Notes: generated from the letters alone by a model not told the origin. 40,949 bases of DNA from Microvirga sp. 3-52 (GCF_018383585.1 NZ_JAHAMK010000035.1:1-40949), one strand, 5' to 3'. Shown: positions 16,041 to 24,546, numbered from the stretch's first letter. Program-made: numbers and translations.

Positions 16041-16562
16041 GACGCTTCGACAGCACGCGTTCGCACGGGGCTTAGTCACCCTAAGCCTTGGCACTGCCCA
16101 ACAGATGCCTGCGTAGAAAAGGTGGGTCCACCAGCCTCTTTCATTCTCCACGCACCACTCCCCTCTGCTCGAATGCAGAAATGTGATACCGGGATCAGGC
16201 GAGAAGGAGATCGACACTTCAGCGGCTGCACCGAGACGCAGGAGGAGAAAAAGACACCGGAGCAAATGGCTGAAGGTCTGCCTGCACCCACATCTACGGG
16301 CTCTCGTCCTGCTTCAGCTCCGTGCCAAGAGATCGCCGTTAGGGACTCCATTTGGATCGGTCTATGGACGGTGTGAAATATCATATGGATGATCAGAGTT
16401 CCCCGCTTCGAGGGATGGCGGTGTAATACTCAGCCGAATGTGCGGTTTGTCCAATGCAATGCATATTTGATCCATTGAGAAGCACATGCCGCCCTCTACC
16501 CTCTTTCCTCCTGAATATAGACAAGCGGCAATTATGGCCGCAGCCAAGGGAGAGAAACGCGC
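16041..16562. other. Intergenic region upstream of the tannase gene
   Basis: About 520 bases with no ORF I can support; short ORFs here show no recognisable domain. The part before 16563 carries the leader of the tannase gene, with a GGGAGAG ribosome binding site about 10 bases before the ATG. No convincing promoter hexamers were identified. Confidence 0.5.
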
Positions 16563-18146
16563 ATGAACGCCTTCGAACGCCCGCTTCTCGCGACCGCTGT
16601 GCTTTGGGTCGGCATCATCCCGGCTCACGCACAGAACGCCTCCAGCTTTACCGCGGCACAGTCCGATGCCACCTTTCGCTCGACGCCGGCATCCCCGCAG
16701 ATGGCCTGCACGGCTATCGAGCGCTTGGTGCTCCCAGAAGTGTCCTACCTCAAAGCGAGACATTCGGAGGCGACCGACCGGCACCCTGCTCATTGTCAGA
16801 TTACGGGTGTGATCCAACCGGAGATCCAGTTCGAGATCACACTTCCGGATGCCTGGAACCGGCGGCTCTACATGTTCGGCAATGGCGGCTATGCCGGCGA
16901 GAACCTGGCCGAAACCAGCCGGCAGGACACCCGCAACGCCGCTCTGCGGCAGGGCTTTGCCGTGGTCCAGCAGAACAGCGGCCACGATGCCCGGGCCCAA
17001 CCGCTCGGCAGCTTCGCCGATAACAACCTGGGCAAGCTCGTGGACTATGCTTCGCGCGGGGTCCATGTGACCGTCACCAGGGCGAAGGACCTGATCCAGG
17101 CCTACTATGATCGTCCTCCCTCCTACTCCTACTGGGACGGCTGCTCCACGGGTGGACGTCAGGGTCTCATCTCGGCTCAGCGCTACCCAGGCGACTTTGA
17201 CGGCATTCTCGCCGGCGCCCCTGTGCTCGATTTCACCGGAACCCAGCTCTGGGGCGTGTGGAACGCTCAGGCTTTGGCAAAGGCGCCGATCTCCCTCCGG
17301 CAGCTTCCTGTGATCGCCAAGGCCGTGCTGGACAAGTGCGATGCCGTGGACGGGGCCAAGGACGGTCTGTTGGCCGACCCACGCCAATGCTCCTTCAACC
17401 CGGCTCAGGACCTGCCGAAATGCGCCGACGGCCAACCTGGTGATCAGTGCTTCACCCAAGCCCAAGTCGAGACGCTCCAGACCATCTATGGTGGCGTGAA
17501 GAGCAACGGCGAGGTCATCTTCCCGGGCCAGCTTCCGGGGGCGGAGCCGTCGGATGCCAGCGGCGCGAGCGGGTGGAAGGAGTGGGTCGTCTCTGAGGGA
17601 CCCAAGAGCCGTCAGCTTGCCTATGGCGAGAGCTTCTTGAAGTACTTTGCCAGCGCTCCCACCTCGCAGCCCAACCTGGAGTGGAAGCAGTTCAACTTCG
17701 ACAAGGATGTCGAGCCGATCACCCGAATCCGGGAGATCCTCGACGCCAACAACCCGGATCTGTCCGAGTTCGAAAAGCGCGGTGGGCGCCTCATTACCTA
17801 CTTCGGCTGGGCCGACCCTGCCCTGAACCCGATGATGGGTGTGAACTACTATGAGCGGGTCCGTCGGACGATGGGCGAGGAGCGGACAAGTAACTTCTAT
17901 CGGCTGTTCATGGTGCCTGGCATGTTTCATTGCCGCGGTGGCTTCGGCCCCGACCGCTTCGACGCCATGACACCGCTCATCAACTGGGTCGAGAGCGGCA
18001 AAGCCCCGGATTCCCTTCAGGCGCGGCAGATGGCAGGCTCGCAGGTCGTGCGATCCCGCCCGCTGTGCCCGTATCCGCAGGTGGCGAAGTACTCTGGCAC
18101 CGGGAACATCGACGAGGCTGCGAATTTCAGCTGCGCGCAACCATAG
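16563..18146 (+). CDS. Tannase / feruloyl esterase family protein
   Basis: A secreted esterase (527 aa) of the tannase/feruloyl esterase family, predicted to hydrolyse ester bonds of plant phenolics such as gallate or ferulate esters. A Sec signal peptide is visible (residues 1-23, ending AHA-Q). The family's CS-D-HC arrangement is present: Cys194-Ser195 in CSTGGRQG, Asp418 in FGWADPALNP, and His456-Cys457 in MFHCRGG, the two cysteines being expected to form the disulfide beside the active site. The length is normal for the family. ATG at 16563 has a purine-rich ribosome binding site. A long antisense ORF covers the same stretch but has no domain features. The gene stands alone between the cassette and an IS remnant. 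Confidence 0.9.
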   Translation: MNAFERPLLATAVLWVGIIPAHAQNASSFTAAQSDATFRSTPASPQMACTAIERLVLPEVSYLKARHSEATDRHPAHCQITGVIQPEIQFEITLPDAWNRRLYMFGNGGYAGENLAETSRQDTRNAALRQGFAVVQQNSGHDARAQPLGSFADNNLGKLVDYASRGVHVTVTRAKDLIQAYYDRPPSYSYWDGCSTGGRQGLISAQRYPGDFDGILAGAPVLDFTGTQLWGVWNAQALAKAPISLRQLPVIAKAVLDKCDAVDGAKDGLLADPRQCSFNPAQDLPKCADGQPGDQCFTQAQVETLQTIYGGVKSNGEVIFPGQLPGAEPSDASGASGWKEWVVSEGPKSRQLAYGESFLKYFASAPTSQPNLEWKQFNFDKDVEPITRIREILDANNPDLSEFEKRGGRLITYFGWADPALNPMMGVNYYERVRRTMGEERTSNFYRLFMVPGMFHCRGGFGPDRFDAMTPLINWVESGKAPDSLQARQMAGSQVVRSRPLCPYPQVAKYSGTGNIDEAANFSCAQP

Positions 18147-18162
18147 GAGAGCACAGCGCGTC

Positions 18163-18203
18163 CTAGGTCGTGTGGACGAATTTGATGAGGATGAAGCTGA
18201 GAG
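18163..18203. mobile_element. Solo terminus of an IS5(IS427)-type element
   Basis: 41 bases starting at CTAG match the terminus of the complete element at 18651 at 38 of 41 positions, in the same orientation. After that the sequence switches to an AAA-ATPase gene fragment. This is the leftover of a second, related copy whose other part is gone, either by deletion or by recombination. Confidence 0.75.
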
Positions 18204-18467
18204 TATCCTTCAGCGCGGCCGCTTCGACCACTTGATCGAGATCGGTTATCCAGGTGCGGACGAGGTCCAACTGGCCCTGAAACATATTTGGGCGGGCCGG
18301 CCCCATGCAGACATGCCGAACCTGCCCAACATTGCAGCGAAGTTGGCCGGACGTCCATGAGCGATGTCGAGTGGGTGGTAAACGAAGCGGCGCGGCGGAC
18401 CGCCCAAGCCAAGAGGAATGAGATCACTGAGTTCGATCTTATGGCGTCTGTGGCTCGGCTAGGCTGA
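18204..18467 (+). pseudogene. AAA+ ATPase, C-terminal fragment with a frameshift
   Basis: The sequence encodes the end of an AAA+ ATPase: RGRFDHLIEIGYP (arginine-finger region end, about 18212-18250), then ...NIAAKLAGRP, at which the frame ends at a TGA (18358-18360). In a shifted frame the homology continues without a gap as MSDVEWVVNEAARRTAQAKRNEI... to a TGA at 18465-18467. A single-base deletion near 18355 therefore breaks the gene. Everything upstream of the arginine-finger region (Walker A, Walker B) is missing and replaced by an IS end. FtsH/CDC48-like AAA proteins are the closest pattern. No function is expected. Confidence 0.7.
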
Positions 18468-18503
18468 GCTAATGGAGCGCGAGCACAATTTCTGCACCCA
18501 CCT

Positions 18504-18538
18504 GCAATGTCCGATAAGTAGGGATTAACGGACATTGC
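18504..18538. repeat. Long inverted repeat (REP-like hairpin)
   Basis: GCAATGTCCG (18504-18513) and CGGACATTGC (18529-18538) are perfect 10-base arms with a 15-base spacer. It lies in the non-coding gap between the AAA fragment and the IS5 element. The AATGTCCG...CGGACATT pattern resembles dispersed palindromes I associate with rhizobial genomes. It could also be a terminator of a lost gene. Confidence 0.55.
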
Positions 18539-18650
18539 TGCAGGCACACGGACCTGTGGCTCTGATCCAGTTTGGATCTCCAACGGCGGTGTGCGTGGGC
18601 ATCTCAATGGTATCGGCCGTAATCGCGTCCTAGCGGGATTTACACAAGTG

Positions 18651-19432
18651 CTAGGTCGTGTGGACGGATTTGATGAGGATGAAACTCAGAGCAAGTGCGA
18701 CGAAGGAACCGTAGTTCACGTCAGTCTTCTCGCAGCGTAAAGCAATGCGCTTGAAGCGCTTGAGCTTTCCCATGGTTTGCTCGATGCGAGCGCGCCCGCG
18801 GTAGAGCGCCGTGGGAAAGAACTTCGGCTTCTCTTTGGTGGTCGTGCGGTACGGAATGGCCGGGCAGATGCCGCGGGAGCGGGCAGCCTGTCGGTTAGCC
18901 TTGGCGGCATAGCCCTTGTCGCCTACCGCAGCACGGGGCGTGATGTCCGGCCCGACGTCGAGCAGCGTCTCGAACTGAGGACTGTCGCTGGCCTCACCAG
19001 CGGTCAGGCAAAAGCCCAGCGGATCGCCAACCCAGTCGGTCTTGAGGTGGATCTTGGTCGAGAACCCACCGCGTGAGCGACCCAGCGCCTGCCGGCTCTG
19101 CCCCCTTTTGCGCCTGCGGCCGAGACATGGGCCCGCACGATAGTGGAGTCGAACATCTGCACCAGATGAGCGGTCTCGCTCAGCGCCACCAGAGCCTCAA
19201 AGAAGGCCTCGAACACGCCCGCCCGGCTCAAGCGCCAAAAGCGTTTCCAGACTGAGTTCCAGTTGCCGAAATCCTCGGGTAGGGCTCGCCAGGTGATGCT
19301 GTGGACTGTGAAGTAATGCAGCGCCTCCAGGAAGCGGCGGTCATTGCGGCCCTTGGCGCCGCGCCGGGAGCATGAGGTCGCAAACACCCGCAGCACCGTG
19401 GCCCAATCGTCCTCCGTCATTCCCGTCAGCAT
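18651..19432 (-). CDS. IS5-family (IS427 group) transposase, two frames
   Basis: A DDE transposase encoded in two overlapping frames. The first frame (about 19432 to 19004) carries MTEDDWATVLRVF..., NWNSVWKRFWRL and the first catalytic Asp in MFDSTIVRAH. The second frame (about 19105 to 18651) carries GRSRGGFSTKIH, the second Asp in VGDKGY and the Glu in RIEQTMGKLKRF, ending SVHTT with a stop that uses the terminal CTAG. The frames differ by -1 and meet at an A4-G5 run (minus strand, 19101-19109), as expected for programmed -1 frameshifting in this IS group. All three catalytic residues are present, so the element may be active. Confidence 0.85.
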
Positions 19433-19527
19433 GGTCGCGCCTCCTGAAGCCGACCTGCCATGAATCATCACCCAACTGATTTGGGAATCCACTCAGCCAA
19501 TGCTCAGCCAAATCCGTCCACACAGCC
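18654..19527 (-). mobile_element. Complete IS5-family (IS427 group) insertion sequence
   Basis: Terminal inverted repeats are visible: GG(T/C)(C/T)GTGTGGACGGATTT at the left, and its reverse complement at the right end near 19510-19527. The element is flanked by CTAG on the left (18651-18654) and its mirror on the right (19527-19530), consistent with insertion at CTAG and duplication of the central TA. Length is about 874 bases, normal for the group. A related solo end lies at 18163-18203. Confidence 0.85.
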
Positions 19528-19571
19528 TAGGAGTAGAACCATGGGTTGAGTCCTATTAGGGGGGACCACCT

Positions 19572-19823
19572 ATGCCTCGTTTTTACTTTGACGTAAGAGA
19601 AGGTTTCGACCTTGAGCCTGATGAAACTGGGTTGGATCTGAAGAATATCGATGCTGCCGAGACCACCGCGATGCACGTTGCGGGGGAATTCGTACCAGAT
19701 CGTTTACCAGCAAGCAAAGGTGGCGCAATCACCGTCGAAGTCAGAGATAAACAGAAACAGATGGCGGTATCAGTGAGGATCACTATGCGGAGTGAGCGGT
19801 TCGTCCCAGAAACTCTGCATTAG
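19572..19823 (+). CDS. DUF6894 family protein
   Basis: An 83 aa small soluble protein with the DUF6894 pattern: MPRFYFDVREG near the start, then DETGLDLKNIDAAETTA, and a C-terminal strand-rich part with AITVEVRDKQ. The family is common and multi-copy in rhizobial genomes and has no established function. The ATG at 19572 has a purine-rich stretch (GGGGGGACC) upstream. It stands alone, 45 bases past the IS5 element. Confidence 0.85.
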   Translation: MPRFYFDVREGFDLEPDETGLDLKNIDAAETTAMHVAGEFVPDRLPASKGGAITVEVRDKQKQMAVSVRITMRSERFVPETLH

Positions 19824-20122
19824 GCTAGCCGGATTTAACGGGCGATGAGATACTGCTGGTCTTTGGGCCAGTCAGCCAATGGCCTGTAAATAGCCTCTCG
19901 CCACCATCATGTTTGATTGATCAGTGGTTCCTAAGTTGTGAACCGGCACAGTGTTTGACCCACTGTCAGCGCGCAAGCATGATCCCGGGCAAAGTCGGAA
20001 AAGCGATAGAAGTACAGCGACTTGGCCCATCGGAAGAAGAGTCAGCCGCGAGCCGACTGAGGAGTCAAGTGCCGCGCTGATGCACAGCCTGTGCTCCTTC
20101 AGCCCGGCAGAACCAGTCCCGG
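19824..20122. other. Intergenic region with no supported gene
   Basis: About 300 bases between the DUF6894 gene and the DUF305 remnant. Short ORFs here show no domain pattern. The 3' part may be the decayed 5' end of the DUF305 gene. Confidence 0.5.
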
Positions 20123-20497
20123 ATGTCCGCGGGCGGTGACCACATGCCCATGCTGTCAGCCGGCCTTCCGGGAGAGTGCCTGACCGAGGCGCACGCCGAC
20201 GGCCGGAAGGCGATGATAATGGGCATTATGGCCAAGGATCCTGACCTCGCGTTCGTCTGCGGGATAATCCCGCACGATCGGGCTGCCAGCGACTTTGCCC
20301 AGGGCGGGCTAAAGTCCGGGGATGACCCGGAAGCCAGAACGTTCGCGGAGCAAGTGATCCGTGATCGAGCCAGCGAGATTGCCGAGATGAAGGATTGGCT
20401 CAAGAAGTACGCCATGCAACCAAATATCGCGCCTTGGGTGAGCTGGGAGCGTGGGCGCTTTGCCCATCTGCCAGTACTTAATAGTATCCCGTCATGA
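20123..20497 (+). pseudogene. DUF305-family protein, degenerate
   Basis: The 124 aa reading frame resembles the DUF305 family (ferritin-like four-helix proteins, usually secreted and often linked to metal resistance). It shows a block like AKDPDLAFVCGIIPH, then DDPEARTFAEQVIRD and SEIAEMKDWLKKYA. The hallmark PHHQGAIDMA is degraded to PHDRAASDFA, losing one of the paired histidines. No signal peptide is present, although family members normally have one. I read it as a decaying or N-terminally truncated copy. The start is uncertain; ATG codons at 20123 and 20144 are both possible. Confidence 0.5.
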
Positions 20498-20540
20498 TCT
20501 AGCGAGATAGGATCGGCGCATTATCTCCAAGGACGTATCT

Positions 20541-22478
20541 GTGTCACTGCGCACGCTCAAAGTCATTTTTGGTGCCGTTACTGTCTGCTTCCTCCTGGCG
20601 AGTACCTATATCGCGGTGCTGGTTGCTGAACGTCAGAAGGTTCTGGGGGATATCACGCACTATAACCCGGCCTGGCACGCAAGCCAGGCGGTTTCAGAGT
20701 TTATGCGCCTCGAGCGCCGTTTGGATGCCTTCAATGTCCCGGGCCGTGGCGCCGATAAGGAGGAGGTCGAACTCCGCTTCGAGATCCTTCTCAGCAGAGC
20801 GAAGCTCCTCATCGAGGGCCGCCTTCAAAGCATCATCCAGGACGATCCTGATCAGTTGGCCACTCTCCGCCATTTTGCGGATGTCTTGGCCCTCATGCGG
20901 CCTCTCATCGCAGAACTCGAGCATCCAGGCGCCGTTCAGCAGGCGCTTCAGCTCTTGGAGCCGCTGGAGCCACGATTGCTGCAACTCGCATCATATGCAC
21001 AGATTCGTGGAGGTGAGAGGATTGCCCAGGACCAGCAAGCACTCAATCGCTTGTACTGGATTTTCTCGGGTCTATCCCTCGGGTTGATTCTGCTTGGGCT
21101 GATCCTGATCGGCCTCTTCAGCAGGCATAATCAACTGCTGGAACGAGCCCATGGGGATCTCCATGCTCTCACCGGTCGTCTCGCTCATGCAGCCAGCCAC
21201 GATGCATTGACTAAACTGGCGAACCGCGCGCTCTTCCATGAGCGATTGGCGGTGCATCTCACCAGGTGGCAACAGAAGGGGATCCGGTTTGCTGCCCTAT
21301 GCTTGGATCTCGATCGGTTTAAGAGCGTCAACGATACCTTAGGTCACGAGATTGGCGATGCGCTTTTGAAGGTTGTCGCTGATCGCCTTCGGAACTGCCT
21401 GCGCGAAGGCGACACGGTCGCTCGCCTCGGCGGCGACGAGTTCGGAATCCTCCAGGAGGTTACGGGCGAGCGCGAACCCTGTACCGTTCTTGCGAGACGC
21501 ATTGTGGAGCGGCTGAGCGCCCCCTACTCTGTCGATGGGCGTGAGATCGTCATTGGCGCCAGCATCGGCATCGCTCCGGTCGAAGCAGACATTGTCTCAC
21601 CCGACCAGATGCTGAAGCGTGCAGACCTCGCCCTTTACGAAGCTAAATCTCAGGGGCGCGGCATGTTTTGCTACTTCGAGCCGAGCATGGAAGAGCGATT
21701 AGATGCACGCCGGTCGCTGGAGATCGACTTGCGCAAAGCCCTGGCAAACGATGAGTTCGAGCTGTTCTTTCAGCCTCAGGTCAATATCAAGCTCAACGAA
21801 ATCAATGGCTTTGAGGCTCTTCTTCGGTGGCACCATCCCAAATGGGGCAAGGTCTCGCCGGCAGAGTTCATTCCGGTGGCCGAGGAGATTGGCTTGATTT
21901 CACCGCTTGGCGAGTGGGTCATACAGACAGCTTGCGCTGAGGCGGTCAAATGGCCGCGGGACATCAAGGTCGCCGTCAATCTCTCGCCTGTTCAGTTCCG
22001 GGACGGGACCCTAGTGCAAATTGTGCGCAACGCGCTGGAGGATACGGGACTGCCTCCAAAGCGGCTCGAGCTGGAGCTTACCGAAACGTCCCTTCTCGAT
22101 GAGAACGAGACGACGATGGCAGCTCTCCATGAGCTGCGTCGGCTGGGGGTGCGGATTGCCATAGATGATTTTGGAACGGGCTATTCATCTCTGAGCTATC
22201 TTCGCAGTTTTCCGTTCGACCGGATCAAGGTCGATCGAACTTTTGTGCGGGATCTCTCATCACGGCATGACGCAATGACAATTGTACGATCAATCGCAAG
22301 CCTAGGGGCTGGGCTTGGCATGTCCACTGTCGCTGAAGGCATCGAGACGAAGGAACAACTCCTACAGGTTCAGACTGCAGGCTACACGGAGGCCCAAGGC
22401 TATTACTTCGGACGTCCCAAGCCGGCCCATGAGCTGGTCTATTCACTGGACCTGGCGTTGGCGGCACCGTCAGCCTAA
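20541..22478 (+). CDS. Membrane-anchored GGDEF-EAL cyclic-di-GMP enzyme
   Basis: A 645 aa bifunctional-type protein for cyclic-di-GMP turnover. Two membrane segments (about 9-29 and 173-193) flank a periplasmic helical sensor region. The GGDEF domain (about 212-370) has an intact GGDEF at 297-301. The EAL domain (about 390-635) has EAL at 425-427 in GFEALLRW, DDFGTGYSS at 542-550 and Lys in IKVDRTFV, so diguanylate cyclase and phosphodiesterase motifs both look complete. The net activity cannot be told from sequence. I use the GTG at 20541, which has AAGGA about 7 bases upstream. No signalling partner is adjacent. The periplasmic input is unknown. Confidence 0.92.
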   Translation: MSLRTLKVIFGAVTVCFLLASTYIAVLVAERQKVLGDITHYNPAWHASQAVSEFMRLERRLDAFNVPGRGADKEEVELRFEILLSRAKLLIEGRLQSIIQDDPDQLATLRHFADVLALMRPLIAELEHPGAVQQALQLLEPLEPRLLQLASYAQIRGGERIAQDQQALNRLYWIFSGLSLGLILLGLILIGLFSRHNQLLERAHGDLHALTGRLAHAASHDALTKLANRALFHERLAVHLTRWQQKGIRFAALCLDLDRFKSVNDTLGHEIGDALLKVVADRLRNCLREGDTVARLGGDEFGILQEVTGEREPCTVLARRIVERLSAPYSVDGREIVIGASIGIAPVEADIVSPDQMLKRADLALYEAKSQGRGMFCYFEPSMEERLDARRSLEIDLRKALANDEFELFFQPQVNIKLNEINGFEALLRWHHPKWGKVSPAEFIPVAEEIGLISPLGEWVIQTACAEAVKWPRDIKVAVNLSPVQFRDGTLVQIVRNALEDTGLPPKRLELELTETSLLDENETTMAALHELRRLGVRIAIDDFGTGYSSLSYLRSFPFDRIKVDRTFVRDLSSRHDAMTIVRSIASLGAGLGMSTVAEGIETKEQLLQVQTAGYTEAQGYYFGRPKPAHELVYSLDLALAAPSA

Positions 22479-22629
22479 CTCACAGGTGGCGATTTGGGGA
22501 ATATCGGGAGCACCGATCACTCATGGATTGTCGCCTTTGCGGGCAAGATCCAGTCATACCAGGAAAATTTAGGTGGCTGGATGGCCTTCTAAGCTAATGG
22601 AAAGAGAACCGGTGACGGGAGCAAGGTGA

Positions 22630-23013
22630 ATGAAGACATATTGCGAGTTTACGTTCGAGGCTGCCCACTCGGTGGCCCCCTATTCCGGACTGCATGGACA
22701 TACCTTCATCGTCAAACTCACCTTCGGTGGTGCCGTCGACGAGGTCTACGGCTGGCCGGTCAATCTCTATGATGTCGAGAACTACATCAAAGAGATCAAA
22801 GGCGAGCACGGATCGGGCCTGGATCACGGCAATCTCGATCTCAACCCTGAGATCGGCATCGCCTCGCTCGAGAACGTCACGACGTATATCTGGAGGCTCG
22901 TGAAGGCGCGCTTCCCGGGGCTTGAAGAGGCCGAGCTCAAGCGCGGAATGCCTGGCTCCTCAGAAGGCTGCATCTATCGCGGCGAAGCAGCAGGCAACAG
23001 GCTCGCGGACTAA
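22630..23013 (+). CDS. PTPS/QueD-family protein lacking the usual catalytic Cys
   Basis: A 127 aa T-fold protein of the 6-pyruvoyl-tetrahydropterin synthase / 6-carboxytetrahydropterin synthase family, which act on dihydroneopterin triphosphate. The zinc histidines are present: His13 in FEAAH, His22 and His24 in LHGH. So are LDH (64-66) and the C-terminal EGCIYRG. In typical QueD a Cys precedes the HGH motif, but here the segment between FEAAH and HGH is shorter and has no Cys. The pterin-anchoring Glu near the C-terminus also appears replaced (ELKRG). GTP cyclohydrolase I lies nearby on the other strand, which supports a pterin link. Canonical queuosine activity is doubtful, so I give no symbol. 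Confidence 0.82.
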   Translation: MKTYCEFTFEAAHSVAPYSGLHGHTFIVKLTFGGAVDEVYGWPVNLYDVENYIKEIKGEHGSGLDHGNLDLNPEIGIASLENVTTYIWRLVKARFPGLEEAELKRGMPGSSEGCIYRGEAAGNRLAD

Positions 23014-23024
23014 CGCATTGTCAA

Positions 23025-23055
23025 GGCATGGTGGGTGGCGGACCTCGGCCATGCC
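23025..23055. terminator. Candidate bidirectional terminator between convergent genes
   Basis: GGCATGG (23025-23031) and CCATGCC (23049-23055) are perfect 7-base arms with a 17-base loop. They sit exactly between the convergent PTPS-family gene (ending 23013) and PACE gene (ending 23059). No U-run is present, so efficiency is uncertain. Confidence 0.4.
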
Positions 23056-23058
23056 ATC

Positions 23059-23541
23059 TCAGGCTGGCTTGCCCTTCATCCATCCTGTAGTCCATCGTGG
23101 CGCACTCCTTGGGGAGCCCGGCTTCGAGCTCGCTGATATCCCTAACACACGATCGTAAGCCCAGTTGAACACGAATGCGTAGAGGACGTAGAGCAGAGCG
23201 AACACCACGTCCATAAGGAAGGCCTGGAGAAGGCTTATGCCGAGATACCAGGCCATGAGCGGCGTTAGCATGGCCAACAGCCCTGCCTCGAACACAACAG
23301 CGTGCAGGACGCGAATGACGATGCTCTTCCCCGATCCGCCCGTCATATGCTGTATAGCGGTATCGAAAGCTAAATTGTAGACATACGTCCAAACCGTTGC
23401 GATGATGGCGCAGGCCATCCTGACCACGGTGATGTCGGCCATCGGCAGATCGAAGGCCCACGCGCCGAGCGGGGACACCAGAGCAAGTCCACCGAGTTCG
23501 AAACTGATGGCGTGATGGACGCGGTCACGGGTCGAGCGCAT
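23059..23541 (-). CDS. PACE-family efflux transporter
   Basis: A 160 aa inner-membrane protein of the proteobacterial antimicrobial compound efflux (PACE) family, whose members export biocides such as chlorhexidine and some polyamines. It has two tandem BTP repeats with four membrane segments. The family signature RxRxxHxxxFE occurs at the start (RSTRDRVHHAISFE) and its degenerate second copy is RVLHAVVFE in the middle. NLAFDTAIQ and FVFNWAYDR mark the ends of repeats one and two. The gene is read in the same direction as folE, 54 bases downstream of it, and could be co-transcribed. The C-terminal tail of about 25 hydrophilic residues is slightly long for the family. Confidence 0.9.
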   Translation of the reverse strand: MRSTRDRVHHAISFELGGLALVSPLGAWAFDLPMADITVVRMACAIIATVWTYVYNLAFDTAIQHMTGGSGKSIVIRVLHAVVFEAGLLAMLTPLMAWYLGISLLQAFLMDVVFALLYVLYAFVFNWAYDRVLGISASSKPGSPRSAPRWTTGWMKGKPA

Positions 23542-23595
23542 GATTCGAGAGCCTCAGTACGATAGATTGGGCTGGATCACTCAGGTGCGGCCGGA

Positions 23596-24273
23596 CTACG
23601 CCGATCCTGCCCGGTCGAGAGCCGTGCATTCGTGTAGGAACTCGCGTTTGAACTCAGCAGTCTCCGCCATCTCGCCCCAGTAGTAGGTGTTGACCATGCG
23701 GCTGCGGTGGCTGGCGCGTACACCGCGCTGGGTCTTGCACATGTGCACGGCACTGATGCGCACGGCCAATCCCCGGGGAGAGGTCATGTCCATGATGTAC
23801 TGGCCGATCTGCTTGACCAGTTCCTCCTGGATCTGCAGACGCGAGGCGAAGTACTCGACGATCCGGTCATACTTGGACAAGCCGATGATCTTGCCGTCGG
23901 CTGAAGGCAGGATACCGATGTAAGTTGCGCCATAGATCGGCATCATATGATGGGCGCACATCGACCGCAGCTCGATCGGGCCGGTGACGATAAGCTGATC
24001 ATAGGCCTGGGCGTTGTCGAACTCGGTGATCTTCGGCGGGGCCGTGTAGCGACCCTCCAGGATCTCCTCGACGTACATCTTGGCCACCCGCTGGGGCGTC
24101 TCACGGGTGTTGTGATCATTCCGGTGGTCGATGCGCAAGATGTCGAACAGCTCTTCCATCTTCTGGGCGGCAGCCGCCATCATCGCTTCACGCTCAGCCT
24201 CTGTGAGCGGTTGGTCAAGCGCCTCGTTGCACAGGCGTGCAAGGTTCAGATCCCGCGGATGGAAGTTCATCAT
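23596..24273 (-). CDS. folE: GTP cyclohydrolase I
   Basis: A 225 aa type I GTP cyclohydrolase, converting GTP to dihydroneopterin triphosphate and formate, the first step of folate and related pterin pathways. The family blocks are intact: RETPQRVAKM (about 57-66), the zinc ligand Cys106 followed by AHHM, GLSKYDRIV (about 131-139) and the second zinc Cys179 in HMCKTQRGV. An N-terminal extension before the core is moderate. Two consecutive ATGs begin the frame. The PTPS-family gene on the opposite strand is the likely metabolic partner. This could be a second, accessory folE in the genome. The two small membrane protein genes lie directly upstream on the same strand. Confidence 0.95.
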   Translation of the reverse strand: MMNFHPRDLNLARLCNEALDQPLTEAEREAMMAAAAQKMEELFDILRIDHRNDHNTRETPQRVAKMYVEEILEGRYTAPPKITEFDNAQAYDQLIVTGPIELRSMCAHHMMPIYGATYIGILPSADGKIIGLSKYDRIVEYFASRLQIQEELVKQIGQYIMDMTSPRGLAVRISAVHMCKTQRGVRASHRSRMVNTYYWGEMAETAEFKREFLHECTALDRAGSA

Positions 24274-24297
24274 GGCCCCTGCGCAGTTGTTCTGCGA

Positions 24298-24474
24298 TTA
24301 GATTGAATGCTTGAAGAAATGAGCCGCCAGCAAGGCGAGCGATAACCCGGCCAGGATCACGACCAGTATCAGGGTGGTCCGGGTTACTTTCTCATGCCGT
24401 GCCAGCCGGGCGTCGATGGCTTCCAGGCTTCGCTGCTCATGCTTTGCCACCTCAGTATAATCATAGGCTTTCAT
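24298..24474 (-). CDS. Small single-span membrane protein A
   Basis: A 58 aa protein: a charged helical N-terminal half with EAIDARLARHEKVTR, then one hydrophobic segment of about 20 residues (LILVVILAGLSLALLAAHF) near the C-terminus. I chose the ATG at 24474, which has GGGGGAG directly upstream. A longer frame to 24558 lacks such a site. The stop is 24 bases before folE. It is a paralogue of the protein encoded at 24598-24771, with the shared motif ARLARHE followed by the membrane span. No known family was recognised. Confidence 0.6.
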   Translation of the reverse strand: MKAYDYTEVAKHEQRSLEAIDARLARHEKVTRTTLILVVILAGLSLALLAAHFFKHSI

Positions 24475-24511
24475 TCGCTCCCCCAGGCGAAGTTTTTTGT
24501 ATACCAGTGCT

Positions 24512-24546
24512 CTACCAGCCTCATGTCTACATGGGAAGATGGTCCG
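24512..24546 (-). promoter_or_regulatory. Conserved upstream element of small gene A
   Basis: 35 bases that match 24821-24855 at 26 of 35 positions, each lying about 40-85 bases upstream of one of the two paralogous small genes. The strongest part is ATGRGAAGATRGTCCG on the plus strand. Conservation outside the coding sequence suggests a shared promoter or regulatory site, or simply a recent tandem duplication. Confidence 0.45.

Noticed and set aside
16362..18140. 592-codon open frame on the minus strand
   Set aside because: It is exactly antisense to the tannase gene, has no recognisable domain and is an effect of GC-rich codon use.
22479..22629. preQ1 riboswitch before the PTPS-family gene
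   Set aside because: No compact hairpin followed by an A-rich tail near the ribosome binding site could be found.
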